Notes under the pieces: model-generated
What the model saw: the letters and a program-made list of their open reading frames with translations, nothing else
Told to the model about the DNA's origin: nothing
The model's database searches: none
NCBI RefSeq assembly: GCF_030687395.1
Contig: NZ_CP117430.1
Span: 3,658,001-3,722,000 of the forward strand
Direction: 5' to 3'
Length of the DNA: 64,000 nucleotides
From: Pseudomonas wuhanensis
GTDB taxonomy: Bacteria; Pseudomonadota; Gammaproteobacteria; Pseudomonadales; Pseudomonadaceae
In this document: piece by piece, positions 25,334-35,058 of the stretch
Numbering within the stretch: position 1 is the stretch's first letter
Layout: every line of letters begins with the position of its first letter
Position numbers and translations under genes: made by a program

Positions 25334-25783
25334 TCAGTTCGGGTGGTCGCTGACCAGCGTCATCTCGCGACTGTCGAACTTGAGCCAGGCGTTGCTCTGA
25401 TCGTCCAGCCGTAACCGGTGTGCTCCGGGAGTGTTATAGCTGGCGAAGACTAAAAGTCCAGCCGCCCGCTTGCCCCCCAGCGGGAAGGGTTGTTTGTCGA
25501 TGAATTGACCGGGCACCAGCTCCAGCCCCCAGACGGTCATCAGCTGTCGGTAGTCGCGCTGGAACTGCTCGCGTTCGGCGAACCACTGCCGGGCGGTGAT
25601 GCCCGACAACTGCTTGAGCAGGTCCGCGTCGTTCACCGCGATGAAGTCCACCGCGATCGGCGTGTCATCGTTGGCGCGGGGCGCGACGTCCAGCGTCAGG
25701 TTATCGAGGTCGACGCGAGGCCCGAACAACGAACACCCGGCGAGTGACAGTAATAGAACCAAAGAAAATAAACGTGCGTGCAA
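25334..25783 (-). CDS. tssJ: T6SS outer-membrane lipoprotein TssJ
   Basis: TssJ is anchored in the outer membrane and holds the periplasmic tip of TssM. The 149-residue frame from a TTG start has a short signal peptide (HARLFSLVLLLSLAGC) with lipobox LAGC and then the C2-like beta domain (LTLDVAPRANDDTPIAVDFIAVND, SYNTPGAHRLRLDD). The TTG at 25783 is preferred because AAGGA lies eight bases upstream and it gives a normal signal peptide; an ATG at 25876 would put 31 charged residues before it. First gene of the leftward arm. Confidence 0.88.
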   Translation of the reverse strand: MHARLFSLVLLLSLAGCSLFGPRVDLDNLTLDVAPRANDDTPIAVDFIAVNDADLLKQLSGITARQWFAEREQFQRDYRQLMTVWGLELVPGQFIDKQPFPLGGKRAAGLLVFASYNTPGAHRLRLDDQSNAWLKFDSREMTLVSDHPN

Positions 25784-26011
25784 AATGAATTTTCCTTTTC
25801 TCGACACGGTCCAAAATTGCTTTTTGTTTGCTTTTTTATAGACCTGTTCTAGCGTCTTGGGTAGTTCGGTCGGCACGACGAATGTGGAAGGTTCGTCAAA
25901 GGAATGACAGGTCCTCTGCCCTCCCTTTCTAACCTACGGTCCAGTAAGGGAATGCGATGAAACGGGCCTCCCGATGCATTGCACCCGCCTCATGCATCGG
26001 AGTCAGCCACC

Positions 26012-26560
26012 ATGGCAGAAAGTACTCAGCACAAGCTAGACAGGGTTCGCCCACCCCGGGTGCAAATCACCTACGACGTCGAAATCGGCAACGCGATCGA
26101 GAAGAAAGAATTACCGTTGGTTGTCGGCATCCTGGCCGACCTTTCCGGCAAGCCTCTCGAGCCACTCCCGAAATTGAATGAACGGCGTTTCACCGAAATC
26201 GACCGCGACAACTTCAATGAAGTCCTCGCCTCGATCGGCCCGCGCGCCACCTTGCAGGTCAACAACACCCTCAGCGGCGACGACAGCAAACTCAACATCG
26301 AGCTCAACTTCAAACACATCGACGACTTCGATCCGGTCAAGGTGGTTGAGCAGGTCACTCCGCTGCGGCGCTTGTTCGAAGCGCGCCAGCGTCTGCGCGA
26401 CCTGCTGACCAAGCTCGATGGCAACGATGATCTGGACAAGCTGTTGCGCGACGTCATCGCCAACACCGAGGGACTGCAAGAGATCAAGTCGGCCCGCCCG
26501 GACACCGCCGCTCCCGCCCCCGCTGGCGACAGCGAAGCACCGGCCGAACCGCAAGCCTGA
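26012..26560 (+). CDS. tssB: T6SS sheath small subunit TssB
   Basis: TssB and TssC build the contractile sheath. This 182-residue protein has the VipA/TssB core: NRAPRVQITYDVE-like start (VRPPRVQITYDVEIGNAIEKK), LPLVVGILADLSGKP, FTEIDRDNFNEVL and the C-terminal LLTKLDGNDDLDKLLRDVI helix recognised by ClpV-type unfoldases. A low-complexity Ala/Pro tail ends it. Start at 26012 (MAESTQHK) is chosen over an ATG 11 codons earlier. First gene of the rightward arm, 228 bases from tssJ; the divergent promoters must lie in that gap. Confidence 0.94.
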   Translation: MAESTQHKLDRVRPPRVQITYDVEIGNAIEKKELPLVVGILADLSGKPLEPLPKLNERRFTEIDRDNFNEVLASIGPRATLQVNNTLSGDDSKLNIELNFKHIDDFDPVKVVEQVTPLRRLFEARQRLRDLLTKLDGNDDLDKLLRDVIANTEGLQEIKSARPDTAAPAPAGDSEAPAEPQA

Positions 26561-26588
26561 TCGTTCATCCACTTAGGGAGAATTTGCC

Positions 26589-28076
26589 ATGCCCGCCTCA
26601 TCCGCCGCCCAGAGCCAAGCCAGCGACAGTACAGCCCAGACCTTGTCCCTGCTCGATGAAATCATCGCCAAAGGCCGCATGGCCCATGACGACAGCCAGC
26701 AGGATTACGCCCGCGACATGCTCGCGGAATTCGCCACCCAGGTACTCGACGAAGGCATGGCCATCGACAAGGACACCGTGGCGATGATCAACGACCGCAT
26801 CAGCCAGATCGACGAGCTGATCAGCGCTCAGCTCAATGAAGTGTTGCACCACCCGGACCTGCAAAAACTCGAAGCGTCCTGGCGCGGCCTGCACCTGTTG
26901 GTGAAGAACACCGAGACCAGCTCCCGGCTGAAACTGCGGTTGCTCAACGTGACCCAGAAAGAGCTGCAGAACGATCTGGAAAAAGCCGTCGAGTTCGACC
27001 AGAGCGCACTGTTCAAGAAGATCTACGAAGAGGAATACGGCACCTTCGGCGGCCACCCGTTCAGCTTGCTGGTGGGTGACTACACCTTCGGCCGGCACCC
27101 GCAAGACATCGGCCTGCTGGAGAAACTCTCGAACGTCGCCGCAGCCGCTCACGCGCCGTTCATCGCCGCCGCCAGCCCTCGACTGTTCGACATGAACAGC
27201 TTTACCGAACTGGCCGTGCCGCGTGACCTGTCGAAAGTCTTCGAAAGCCAGGAACTGATCAAGTGGCGTTCGTTCCGCGAAAGTGAAGATTCGCGCTACG
27301 TGTCGCTGGTGCTGCCGCACTTCCTGCTGCGTCTGCCCTACGGCCCTGACACCTCACCGGTGGAAGGCATCAACTACGTCGAAGACGTCAACGGCAGCGA
27401 CCACGGCAAATACCTGTGGGGCAATGCCGCGTGGGCCTTGTCGCAACGAATCACCGAAGCTTTCGCCAAGTACGGCTGGTGCGCAGCGATTCGCGGCGCC
27501 GAAGGCGGTGGTGCGGTGGAAGGGCTGCCGGCCCATACCTTCCGCACCACCTCGGGCGATCTGTCGCTCAAATGCCCGACCGAAGTGGCGATCACCGACC
27601 GTCGCGAGAAAGAGCTCAACGACCTCGGCTTCATCGCCCTGTGTCACAAGAAGAACAGCGACGTGGCGGTGTTCTTCGGTGGCCAGACCACCAACAAGTC
27701 CAAGCTCTACAACACCAATGAGGCGAACGCCAACGCGCGGATTTCGGCGATGCTGCCATACGTGCTCGCGGCCTCGCGTTTCGCGCACTACCTGAAGGTG
27801 ATCATGCGCGACAAGGTCGGCAGTTTCATGACCCGCGACAATGTGCAGACCTACCTCAATAACTGGATCGCCGACTACGTGCTGATCAACGACAACGCGC
27901 CGCAAGAGATCAAGGCGCAGTACCCGTTGCGTGAAGCCCGGGTGGACGTGACCGAGGTCGCCGGCAAACCGGGCGCCTACAAGGCCACGGTGTTCCTGCG
28001 GCCGCACTTCCAGCTTGAGGAACTGACCGCGTCGATCCGACTGGTCGCGACCCTGCCGCCACCGGTAGCTGCCTGA
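26589..28076 (+). CDS. tssC: T6SS sheath large subunit TssC
   Basis: A 495-residue sheath subunit (VipB/EvpB family). Visible blocks are LEASWRGLHLLVKNTE, YEEEYGTFGGHPFSLLVGDYTF, FIAAASPRLFDM, LRLPYGPDTSPVEG and the C-terminal YVLINDNAPQEIKAQYPLREA region. Length and order are canonical. It follows tssB by 28 bases with AGGGAG just upstream of the ATG. Confidence 0.95.
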   Translation: MPASSAAQSQASDSTAQTLSLLDEIIAKGRMAHDDSQQDYARDMLAEFATQVLDEGMAIDKDTVAMINDRISQIDELISAQLNEVLHHPDLQKLEASWRGLHLLVKNTETSSRLKLRLLNVTQKELQNDLEKAVEFDQSALFKKIYEEEYGTFGGHPFSLLVGDYTFGRHPQDIGLLEKLSNVAAAAHAPFIAAASPRLFDMNSFTELAVPRDLSKVFESQELIKWRSFRESEDSRYVSLVLPHFLLRLPYGPDTSPVEGINYVEDVNGSDHGKYLWGNAAWALSQRITEAFAKYGWCAAIRGAEGGGAVEGLPAHTFRTTSGDLSLKCPTEVAITDRREKELNDLGFIALCHKKNSDVAVFFGGQTTNKSKLYNTNEANANARISAMLPYVLAASRFAHYLKVIMRDKVGSFMTRDNVQTYLNNWIADYVLINDNAPQEIKAQYPLREARVDVTEVAGKPGAYKATVFLRPHFQLEELTASIRLVATLPPPVAA

Positions 28077-28150
28077 CCTGCCTCCCGCCGGCCTAACCCG
28101 GCGGGATTCCCCTGCTTATCTAGCACGATTACTTTCAGGAGTTTCATGCG

Positions 28151-28648
28151 ATGGATGCAATCATTCTCGACCTCGGCGGCGACATCAAAGGCGATAGCCT
28201 GCTCGAGGGTTACAAGGACAAGATCGAAGTCATGTCCTACAGCCACAACGTGGCGATGCAGGTGACCAACGACGTCAGCAACTCGGAGCGTACCTCCGGC
28301 AAGCCGCACATCGGCGAGTTCACCCTGACCAAATTCGTCGACAGCTCGACGCCATCCCTCAATGAGTATTGCTGCGCCGGCAAACCGATCCCGGAAGCTA
28401 AAATCACCATCGGCCGCAACGCCGCTGAAGGCAGCGGTCAGCTGATGCCATTCATCATCTACACCCTGACCAACGTCGTGCTGTCCAACGTCAGCGTCAG
28501 TGGCGGTACGGGCGGCAAACCGGTGGAAACCCTGTCGCTGAACTTCACCAAGATCAAGTGGGAACTCACCGCCCAGAAAGACGACGGCACCAAGGAAGGC
28601 ACGGCCGCCTCGACCTGGGACATGGCCGCCAACAAGCTCGTCAAGTAA
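28151..28648 (+). CDS. hcp: T6SS tube protein Hcp (TssD)
   Basis: Hcp hexamers stack to form the inner tube. The 165-residue protein begins MDAIILDLGGDIKGDS and has the Hcp landmarks GKPHIGEFTLTKFVDSSTP, YCCAGKPIPEAKITIGR and LSLNFTKIKWELTAQK. No extension domain is fused to its C terminus. It is preceded by AGGAGTTTC and lies between tssC and tssE, in the main cluster rather than as an orphan effector carrier. Confidence 0.95.
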   Translation: MDAIILDLGGDIKGDSLLEGYKDKIEVMSYSHNVAMQVTNDVSNSERTSGKPHIGEFTLTKFVDSSTPSLNEYCCAGKPIPEAKITIGRNAAEGSGQLMPFIIYTLTNVVLSNVSVSGGTGGKPVETLSLNFTKIKWELTAQKDDGTKEGTAASTWDMAANKLVK

Positions 28649-28663
28649 GCGGACGCGTCGGCC

Positions 28664-29107
28664 ATGGCAGGCACCGGCATGCTCCCACCGTTGTTCGAGC
28701 GCCTCGCCGCCAGCGAGGTCGACACTGTGCAGGTGTTCGATCGCCAGGGGCTGCTCGACTCGGTGCACACGGAGTTGCTGCGCCTGTTCAACACCCGACG
28801 TGGCCAACGTCCGCTGACCTCCCCGCCGAGCATTCTCGACTACGGCATCGCTGACTGGACTGCCTTGCAACAGCAGCGCAGCGATGACCGTCGTCAGTTG
28901 GCGCGGGAAGTGCGCGAGGCCATCAGCCATTTCGAACCGCGCCTGCGGCTGGGCGAGGTCCAGGTCAATCCGGTGCCCGGCCATCCGCAGCAACTGAGCA
29001 TTCGGCTGGTGGGCGAGTTACGCAGCGGCCAGCAGCACTGGCCCGTGGCATTTGTCATCGAGAAGGTCAGCGATGGCCTTGAGGTGCGTCATGAGCGACT
29101 CGATTGA
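28664..29107 (+). CDS. tssE: T6SS baseplate protein TssE
   Basis: TssE is a gp25-like baseplate wedge protein. The 147-residue product shows PLFERLAASEVDT at the N terminus, then LLRLFNTRRGQ, SILDYGIADWT and the gp25 end AISHFEPRLRLGEVQVNPVP. A second ATG five codons in (28679) is an alternative start. It overlaps the beginning of tssF by 17 bases. Confidence 0.92.
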   Translation: MAGTGMLPPLFERLAASEVDTVQVFDRQGLLDSVHTELLRLFNTRRGQRPLTSPPSILDYGIADWTALQQQRSDDRRQLAREVREAISHFEPRLRLGEVQVNPVPGHPQQLSIRLVGELRSGQQHWPVAFVIEKVSDGLEVRHERLD

Positions 29108-30884
29108 CCCGCAACTGCTCGATTACTATCAACGCGAACTGACTTGGCTGCGGCATGCCGGGAGCATTTTTGCCGAGCGTTATCCCAAGGTCGCCAAGCG
29201 CCTGGAATTGTCCCCCGGTGAATGCCCCGACCCGCATGTCGAACGACTGCTCGAAGGTTTCGCCTTGCTCGCGGCACGCTTGCAACGGCGGCTCGATGAC
29301 GACTACGCCGAATTCAGCGATGCCTTGCTCGAACAACTTTACCCGCTGGCCATGCGGCCGTTGCCCTCCTGCGCGATCGTGCAGTTCGAGCCGGACCCGA
29401 GCAAAGGCAACCTGGCCGGTGGTTACCCGTTGCCAAGGGACACGCCGCTGTTCGTCACCACCACTAAAGGCGAAAGCATCCACTTTCGCACCAGCGCCGC
29501 GGTTCGCTTGTGGCCGGTGGAAATCAACGAAGCACTGCTGCTGGGCAGCGACGAAGCCCAGGCCCTGACCGGTGTGGTGCAAGCGCGCTCGGCCCTGCGC
29601 CTGAGCCTGCGCTGCCTCGGTGAAAGCCAGTGGTCGGAGCTGGCGATCAAACAGTTGCGCGTGCATCTGGCCGCCTCCCCGGTGATCAACGCCTGCCTGT
29701 ATGACCTGCTCGGCGCCCACGCCGTGAAGGTGCTGGCCGGACCCGTCGGCAGCGTGCCAAAAGTGCTGGCGGGGCTGCCAGACATCGTCGGTTTTGCCAG
29801 CGACGAAGTGCTGTTACCGGACGAGGACGGCGTGCATCCGGGCATGCGCCTGCTTGCCGAATACTTTGCCTTCCCGGACAAATTCAGTTTCTTCGACATT
29901 CCGTTGGCCGGTGCCACCAGCGATAGCCAGACGCTGTACCTGTACATCGTCTTCGACCGCGTCCCGGCCAACCGTCTGCACCTTCAGGCCAGCGACTTCG
30001 CCTTGGGCTGTGCGCCGGTGATCAATCTGTTTCCACGAACCTCGGAGCCCCTGCGCCCGGACGGCACCCGCAGCGAGTACCGTCTGGTCGCCGACAGTCA
30101 TCGGGAAAACAGCGTCGAGATCCACAGCATCCGGGCGATGCGCGCCAGTTCCAGTCAGGGTGTGCAGCGCGTTCCCGCCTATTACGGCAGCCAGCATATC
30201 GGCGGCGAAAAGCAATGCTACTGGCACGCGCGACGGGTCAGCGGCATGACCCCGAATCGTCTGGGCACCGACCTGATGGTGAGCCTGGTGGACACCCGGC
30301 TCGACCCATTGTCCGAGACCACCGAATACAGCCTCACCGCCGAACTGCTGTGTACCAACAGGCATCTGGCCCAGAGCCTGCCGGCCGGGACGTCACTGGG
30401 TTTCGAACGACCGGGGCCAGTGGCCTGGGCCCGCCTGCGCAACCCACCCAGCCCGCAAAGCCTGCCGCGACTGGATGGCGAATCCCGCTGGCGCTTGGTG
30501 TCGCAACTGACCCTCAATCATTTGTCGCTGGTCGAGGGGCCACAGGCGCTGGAGGCCCTCAAGGAAATCTTGCAGTTGCACAACCTGCGCGACGAAGCCA
30601 GCGCCTTGCGGCAGATTGAAGGCTTGCTCGGCCTTGGCTGCGAACGGGTGATCGCCCATGTCGGCGAAGATGCGTGGCGTGGCTGGCGCAATGGGCTGGA
30701 GGTTCAGCTGCAACTCGATCCGCAGCATTTCGTCGGCAGCAGCGCCGTGTTGTTTTCAGCAGTGCTGGCGCAATTCTTTTCACTCTATGCCACGGCCAAC
30801 CGCTTCGTGCGCACGGTCCTGGTCCAGTCAGACAAGGAGGTCAAGACATGGCAACCCCAAGCCGGCATGCCGCTGTCCCTCTGA
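29091..30884 (+). CDS. tssF: T6SS baseplate protein TssF
   Basis: TssF is the large baseplate wedge component. The 597-residue protein starts DPQLLDYYQRELTWLRHAGSIFAERYPKVAKRL with the family's signature, then DPHVERLLEGFALLAARLQRRLDD and YPLAMRPLPSCAIVQFEPD. The start at 29091 (MSDSIDPQ) fits other TssF proteins and overlaps tssE; an upstream ATG at 29052 would extend this overlap. It is followed by tssG, which overlaps its end by 37 bases. Confidence 0.94.
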   Translation: MSDSIDPQLLDYYQRELTWLRHAGSIFAERYPKVAKRLELSPGECPDPHVERLLEGFALLAARLQRRLDDDYAEFSDALLEQLYPLAMRPLPSCAIVQFEPDPSKGNLAGGYPLPRDTPLFVTTTKGESIHFRTSAAVRLWPVEINEALLLGSDEAQALTGVVQARSALRLSLRCLGESQWSELAIKQLRVHLAASPVINACLYDLLGAHAVKVLAGPVGSVPKVLAGLPDIVGFASDEVLLPDEDGVHPGMRLLAEYFAFPDKFSFFDIPLAGATSDSQTLYLYIVFDRVPANRLHLQASDFALGCAPVINLFPRTSEPLRPDGTRSEYRLVADSHRENSVEIHSIRAMRASSSQGVQRVPAYYGSQHIGGEKQCYWHARRVSGMTPNRLGTDLMVSLVDTRLDPLSETTEYSLTAELLCTNRHLAQSLPAGTSLGFERPGPVAWARLRNPPSPQSLPRLDGESRWRLVSQLTLNHLSLVEGPQALEALKEILQLHNLRDEASALRQIEGLLGLGCERVIAHVGEDAWRGWRNGLEVQLQLDPQHFVGSSAVLFSAVLAQFFSLYATANRFVRTVLVQSDKEVKTWQPQAGMPLSL

Positions 30885-31873
30885 GCCTGAGCCAAAAGCT
30901 GCGGCGCGACCCGCAGGCGTTCGAGTTGTTGCAGGCCTTGCTGCTGCTGGAGCGCGAACACCCACAAGCCGAATCCCTGGGCAGCGGCACCGCGCCTCAA
31001 GCTGAAGCCCTGCGCCTGCGCGGGCCTTTAACGCCGCTTTTTTCCGCCAGCGAGATCGAAAGCCTGACCCAGGAAGCGGGCCAGCAACCGGCGCTGAGTA
31101 CTCCGGTGTTTGGCCTCGGCGGGCCCGACGGTCCCCTGCCCTACGCCTATCAGGAATGGCTGCAGCAACGGGCCCGCGCCAAGGACCATGCACCGGCCGA
31201 GTTCCTCGACCTGTTCCAGCATCGCTTGCTCAGCCTGCTGTACAAGGTGATGCGCAAACACCGGATTGCCGTTGGCTTCACGGCCCCCGGCGCGTCCCCG
31301 GTGCAGACGCAACTGCGGGCGCTGACCGGGTTGTTGCCCAAAGCCTTGCAGGAACGTCAGGCCGTTCCCGATTCCGCCGTACTGGCGTGCAGCGCGCTGT
31401 TTGCCGACGGTCGTCGTTCCCTGGCCGGCTTCGCCGCGATCGTGCGTGAGCACTTCGAACTGCCAGTAGAACTCAGCGCCTATGAAGGTGCCTGGCGGGA
31501 AATCCCACCGGCCAGTCGCAGTCGACTGCAACCGGGCGGGCGCAACCTGCAACTGGGTCGTAGCGCGGTGGCCGGCATTCGGGTCTGGGATGAACACGCC
31601 GGCATCCGCCTGACCCTCGGCCCGCTGACCTCGGCGCAGGCGGCGCGATTTCTGCCGGACGGCGAATCCCATCCAGCACTGGCCAGCCTCTGCGCGCTGT
31701 ATTTCGGCCCCGATCTGGATTGCACCCTGGTGCTGTTGGTGCGCGGTGCCAGTGCGATGAAACTCGGTCGCCAGGCCCCACCCTTGCTCAGTTGGAACGG
31801 CGGCCTGCAACGCCAGACCAGCCTCGCCGTGCAACAGATCGAAACCCGCCTTCGTCAGCTGGAGATCACCTGA
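30848..31873 (+). CDS. tssG: T6SS baseplate protein TssG
   Basis: TssG joins two TssF copies in the baseplate wedge. The 341-residue protein has FELLQALLLLEREHP near the start, LTPLFSASEIESL, FGLGGPDGPLPYAYQEWL, EFLDLFQHRLLSLLYKVMRKHR and LPVELSAYEGAWREIP, all matching VasB/ImpH-type sequences. The ATG at 30848 is set inside the tssF 3' end, with AAGGAGG seven bases ahead of it. tssH starts two bases after the stop. Confidence 0.93.
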   Translation: MATPSRHAAVPLSLSQKLRRDPQAFELLQALLLLEREHPQAESLGSGTAPQAEALRLRGPLTPLFSASEIESLTQEAGQQPALSTPVFGLGGPDGPLPYAYQEWLQQRARAKDHAPAEFLDLFQHRLLSLLYKVMRKHRIAVGFTAPGASPVQTQLRALTGLLPKALQERQAVPDSAVLACSALFADGRRSLAGFAAIVREHFELPVELSAYEGAWREIPPASRSRLQPGGRNLQLGRSAVAGIRVWDEHAGIRLTLGPLTSAQAARFLPDGESHPALASLCALYFGPDLDCTLVLLVRGASAMKLGRQAPPLLSWNGGLQRQTSLAVQQIETRLRQLEIT

Positions 31874-31875
31874 AC

Positions 31876-34419
31876 ATGGAACTGGCCAGCCTGATCGGAC
31901 GCCTCAACCCGGACAACCGCCGCGCCCTCGAACGGGCCGCGCAACGTTGCCTGCAACGGGGTCATCATTACGTCGAAATCGAACACCTGCTGCTTGAGCT
32001 GCTGGACATCGAGGGCGGTGACTTCGCTTACTTGCTGCCGCGCTTCGGTTTGGAACGCGATGCCCTGACGGCGGAAATCAACAAGGCCCTGGAACTGTTC
32101 AAATCCGGCAGCACCCGCACCCCGGCGCTCTCGGCGCAAACCATCGGCCTGCTCGAAGACGCAGTGGTTCAGGCCAGCGTGCTTGGCCTGGAAAGCATCC
32201 GCTCCGGCTTGCTGCTGTTGGCCTTGCTCGACCGCGACGAACGCCGCAGCCTGCTGCTCAATAGCGCCTCGTCGCTGTTGAAAATTCCGCGGGAAGCCTT
32301 GCGCAGCAACCTGCTGGAATGGACCGAAAACTCTCGCGAACACGTCGGCGGTACACGACCCGTCAATGCTGGCAAGCCGCAGCCGAAACAAGACTCGGTG
32401 CTCGATCAGTTCACCCAGGACCTGACCGCCGACGCTCATGCCGGGCGCATCGACCCCATCGTCGGCCGCGACGGCGAGATTCGCCAGTGCATCGACATCC
32501 TGCTCAGGCGGCGACAGAACAACCCGATCCTGGTCGGCGCGCCGGGCGTGGGCAAGACAGCTGTGGTCGAAGGCCTGGCCCTGCGCATTGCCGCCGGCGA
32601 TGTACCGCCGTCATTGCAGGAAGTCAGCCTGCGGGTACTCGACCTCGGTTTGTTACAGGCCGGGGCCGGGGTCAAAGGCGAGTTCGAGCAACGGCTCAAA
32701 GGCGTGATTGACGCGGTGCGCAGCGCCGACAAACCAATCATTCTATTCATCGACGAAGCCCACACGCTGATTGGCGCTGGCGGCGCGGAAGGCGGCAGCG
32801 ACGCGGCCAACCTGCTCAAACCGGCGCTGGCCCGTGGTGAGTTGCGCACCCTCGCCGCCACGACCTGGCTTGAGTACAAAAAATATTTCGAGAAAGACCC
32901 GGCCCTGGCCCGGCGTTTTCAGTTGGTGCAAGTCGAGGAGCCGGACGAAACCACCGCCGTGGAAATGCTCCGTGGCGTGGCCGCGAAACTGGAACAGCAT
33001 CACGGCGTGCAGGTGCTGGACGCGGCGATCCACGAAGCGGTGAAACTGTCCCATCGCTACATCTCCGGGCGCCAATTGCCGGACAAGGCCATCAGCGTGC
33101 TCGACACCGCGTGTGCCCGGGTCGCCCTCGGCCAGCATGACGTGCCGCCACCGCTGGAAAGCCTGCGCCATCGCCAGCAAAGCCTCAAAGACGAAGTCGA
33201 ACGCCTGCGTCGCGAACAAGCCACCGGGCTCGATCACCGGGAACGCATCACCCTGCTGGAAACCGAATCCGTGGGTAACGTGCAGGCCATTCGCGAACTG
33301 GAAACCCGCTGGAACGAAGAACGGATTGCCGTGCGCGAACTGCTGGAAACCCGCCGCGAGCTGCTCACCTTGAGCGAGCGCGCCGACAACGACAAACCGG
33401 ACGAAGCCACCGACAGCCGCATCGATCATCTGGCTGCTGAATTGGTGCGACTCGAGGCCGGTCTGGACGCCATTCGCCAGGACGATCCGCTCGTGCCAGA
33501 ACAGGTCGACGCCAAAACCGTGGCCGCCGTGATCGCCGGCTGGACCGGCATACCCGTAGGCAAGATGCTCGCCGACGAAGCCCACGCCGTACGCACCCTC
33601 GGCCAGCGCATGGGCCAGCGGGTCATGGGCCAAAGCACCGCGCTGAACACCATCGCCCAACGCCTGCAAGCCTACCGCGCCGGCCTCACCGACCCGCAAA
33701 AACCGGTCGGCGTATTCCTGCTGGTCGGCCCCACGGGCGTGGGCAAAACCGAAACAGCTTATGCGTTGGCCGACGCGCTCTACGGCGGCGAACGCAACCT
33801 GATCAGCATCAATCTTTCGGAATACCAGGAAGCCCACACCGTCAGCCAACTAAAAGGCGCCCCGCCCGGCTACGTCGGCTATGGCAGCGGTGGCGTGCTC
33901 ACCGAAGCGGTGCGGCGCAAACCCTATTCGGTGGTGCTGCTCGACGAAATCGAAAAGGCCCACCCGGATGTGCTCGAAGCCTTTTACAACGTCTTCGACA
34001 AAGGCGTCATGGAAGACGGCACCGGGTTGGTGGTGGATTTCAAAAACACTGTGATGTTGGCCACCAGCAACGTCGGGGCTGAGTTGCTGCTCGACACACC
34101 GACCGCGCAACTGGGCACCGATGCCTTCAATGAAGCGCTGCATAAAGTGCTGCTGAAAGCGTTTCGACCAGCGTTTCTGGCACGCATGACGGTGGTGGCG
34201 TATCGGCCGCTGGATGAGGTGACGCTGGAAGGGATTGTGTTGGCGAAGCTGGAGAAATTGCGTGGGCGGTATAAGGCTGCGACCGGGAAGCAGTTTGAGT
34301 TCGATGCCGGGATTGTGCAGGCGGTGTTGGCCAAGTGCAGTGCGGCGGGTGCGAGGGATGTTGAGAACGTGTTGATGACTCAGGTGACTGGGAAACTGGC
34401 GGAGTGGGTGTTGGAGTGA
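31876..34419 (+). CDS. clpV: T6SS sheath-recycling ATPase ClpV (TssH)
   Basis: ClpV disassembles contracted sheath. It has 847 residues: an N-terminal double Clp-N domain, two AAA+ modules with Walker A GAPGVGKTAVVEG at about 221 and GPTGVGKTETAY at about 618, Walker B LFIDEAHTLIGAG and VLLDEIEKAH, and a middle coiled region (about 440-560) with LEAGLDAIRQDDPLVPEQVDA. The N-terminal segment VEIEHLLLELLDIEGGDFAYLLPRFG is characteristic of ClpV rather than ClpB. Last gene of the main rightward run; codon quality falls at its 3' end just before the AT-rich insert. Confidence 0.95.
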   Translation: MELASLIGRLNPDNRRALERAAQRCLQRGHHYVEIEHLLLELLDIEGGDFAYLLPRFGLERDALTAEINKALELFKSGSTRTPALSAQTIGLLEDAVVQASVLGLESIRSGLLLLALLDRDERRSLLLNSASSLLKIPREALRSNLLEWTENSREHVGGTRPVNAGKPQPKQDSVLDQFTQDLTADAHAGRIDPIVGRDGEIRQCIDILLRRRQNNPILVGAPGVGKTAVVEGLALRIAAGDVPPSLQEVSLRVLDLGLLQAGAGVKGEFEQRLKGVIDAVRSADKPIILFIDEAHTLIGAGGAEGGSDAANLLKPALARGELRTLAATTWLEYKKYFEKDPALARRFQLVQVEEPDETTAVEMLRGVAAKLEQHHGVQVLDAAIHEAVKLSHRYISGRQLPDKAISVLDTACARVALGQHDVPPPLESLRHRQQSLKDEVERLRREQATGLDHRERITLLETESVGNVQAIRELETRWNEERIAVRELLETRRELLTLSERADNDKPDEATDSRIDHLAAELVRLEAGLDAIRQDDPLVPEQVDAKTVAAVIAGWTGIPVGKMLADEAHAVRTLGQRMGQRVMGQSTALNTIAQRLQAYRAGLTDPQKPVGVFLLVGPTGVGKTETAYALADALYGGERNLISINLSEYQEAHTVSQLKGAPPGYVGYGSGGVLTEAVRRKPYSVVLLDEIEKAHPDVLEAFYNVFDKGVMEDGTGLVVDFKNTVMLATSNVGAELLLDTPTAQLGTDAFNEALHKVLLKAFRPAFLARMTVVAYRPLDEVTLEGIVLAKLEKLRGRYKAATGKQFEFDAGIVQAVLAKCSAAGARDVENVLMTQVTGKLAEWVLE

Positions 34420-34511
34420 ATAAAAAAGCGCTGCTTAGCAGGACGTTGGGGAGCCAAACGCCATAAGTAACGTAACCACTCTTTTTAAAGATCATTGAGT
34501 AGGTAAGTAAT

Positions 34512-35024
34512 ATGTGCACAGGAAATCAATTAGGGCGTGGTGGAAATACGGGGAACGTGCCTTTTGTCGGACTGGATGGCTGGACAATTTTTCTCTCTTC
34601 TGAGAACGGGGCCAAACAATTCAACAGTGACCTTATACATATATTCGATGTCCAGTTGCCACAGATGTACGGAGATGAGTACGACATGGACAACGAGCTT
34701 AAGCTTCGCCTGGAGAAGCTTGCAATAGAAATGGAAACCTATCGAACGCGCAGCCTCCCTATAGTCATACACTGCAATCACGGACGAACAAGATCCGTCA
34801 TATGTGTTGCTGTGTATTTGATGTACATTCATGAAATTAGCGCCGAAGACGCTTTAGCGTCTATACAAGCAGCATTTATAGCGGCTGACGATGCCCACTA
34901 CGACGCCCCCGGAGAAAGAGTAGATAGAGCTCTAAAGATGTATGAAGCATTGAATGGCACAGCGCCCATTAGACGCAGTGCTCGTTCAGCCAGTAAAAAA
35001 ATATGCACAGGAAACTGTGGCTGA
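34512..35024 (+). CDS. Dual-specificity/tyrosine-phosphatase-like protein in the T6SS cluster
   Basis: A 170-residue protein not among the core Tss families. Residues 87-96 read IVIHCNHGRTRS, a match to the cysteine-phosphatase P-loop HCX5R(S/T), and IFDVQLPQMYGDEY about 50 residues earlier is where such enzymes hold their general-acid loop. The DNA is clearly AT-richer and uses A/T-ending codons, unlike clpV and vgrG on both sides, which suggests transfer. It could be a secreted effector, a regulator of secretion or a cargo. No signal peptide is seen. The ATG has GTAGGTAAG upstream, a modest site. Confidence 0.75.
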   Translation: MCTGNQLGRGGNTGNVPFVGLDGWTIFLSSENGAKQFNSDLIHIFDVQLPQMYGDEYDMDNELKLRLEKLAIEMETYRTRSLPIVIHCNHGRTRSVICVAVYLMYIHEISAEDALASIQAAFIAADDAHYDAPGERVDRALKMYEALNGTAPIRRSARSASKKICTGNCG

Positions 35025-35058
35025 AAAGCTTCTCAATACTAAAAAGAGAGGAGTCGCC

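Noticed and set aside
25784..26011. Sigma-54 promoter between the divergent T6SS arms
   Set aside because: GGTCGGCACGACGAATGT looks like a -24 region, but there is no TTGC-type -12 element at the right distance. No promoter is claimed.
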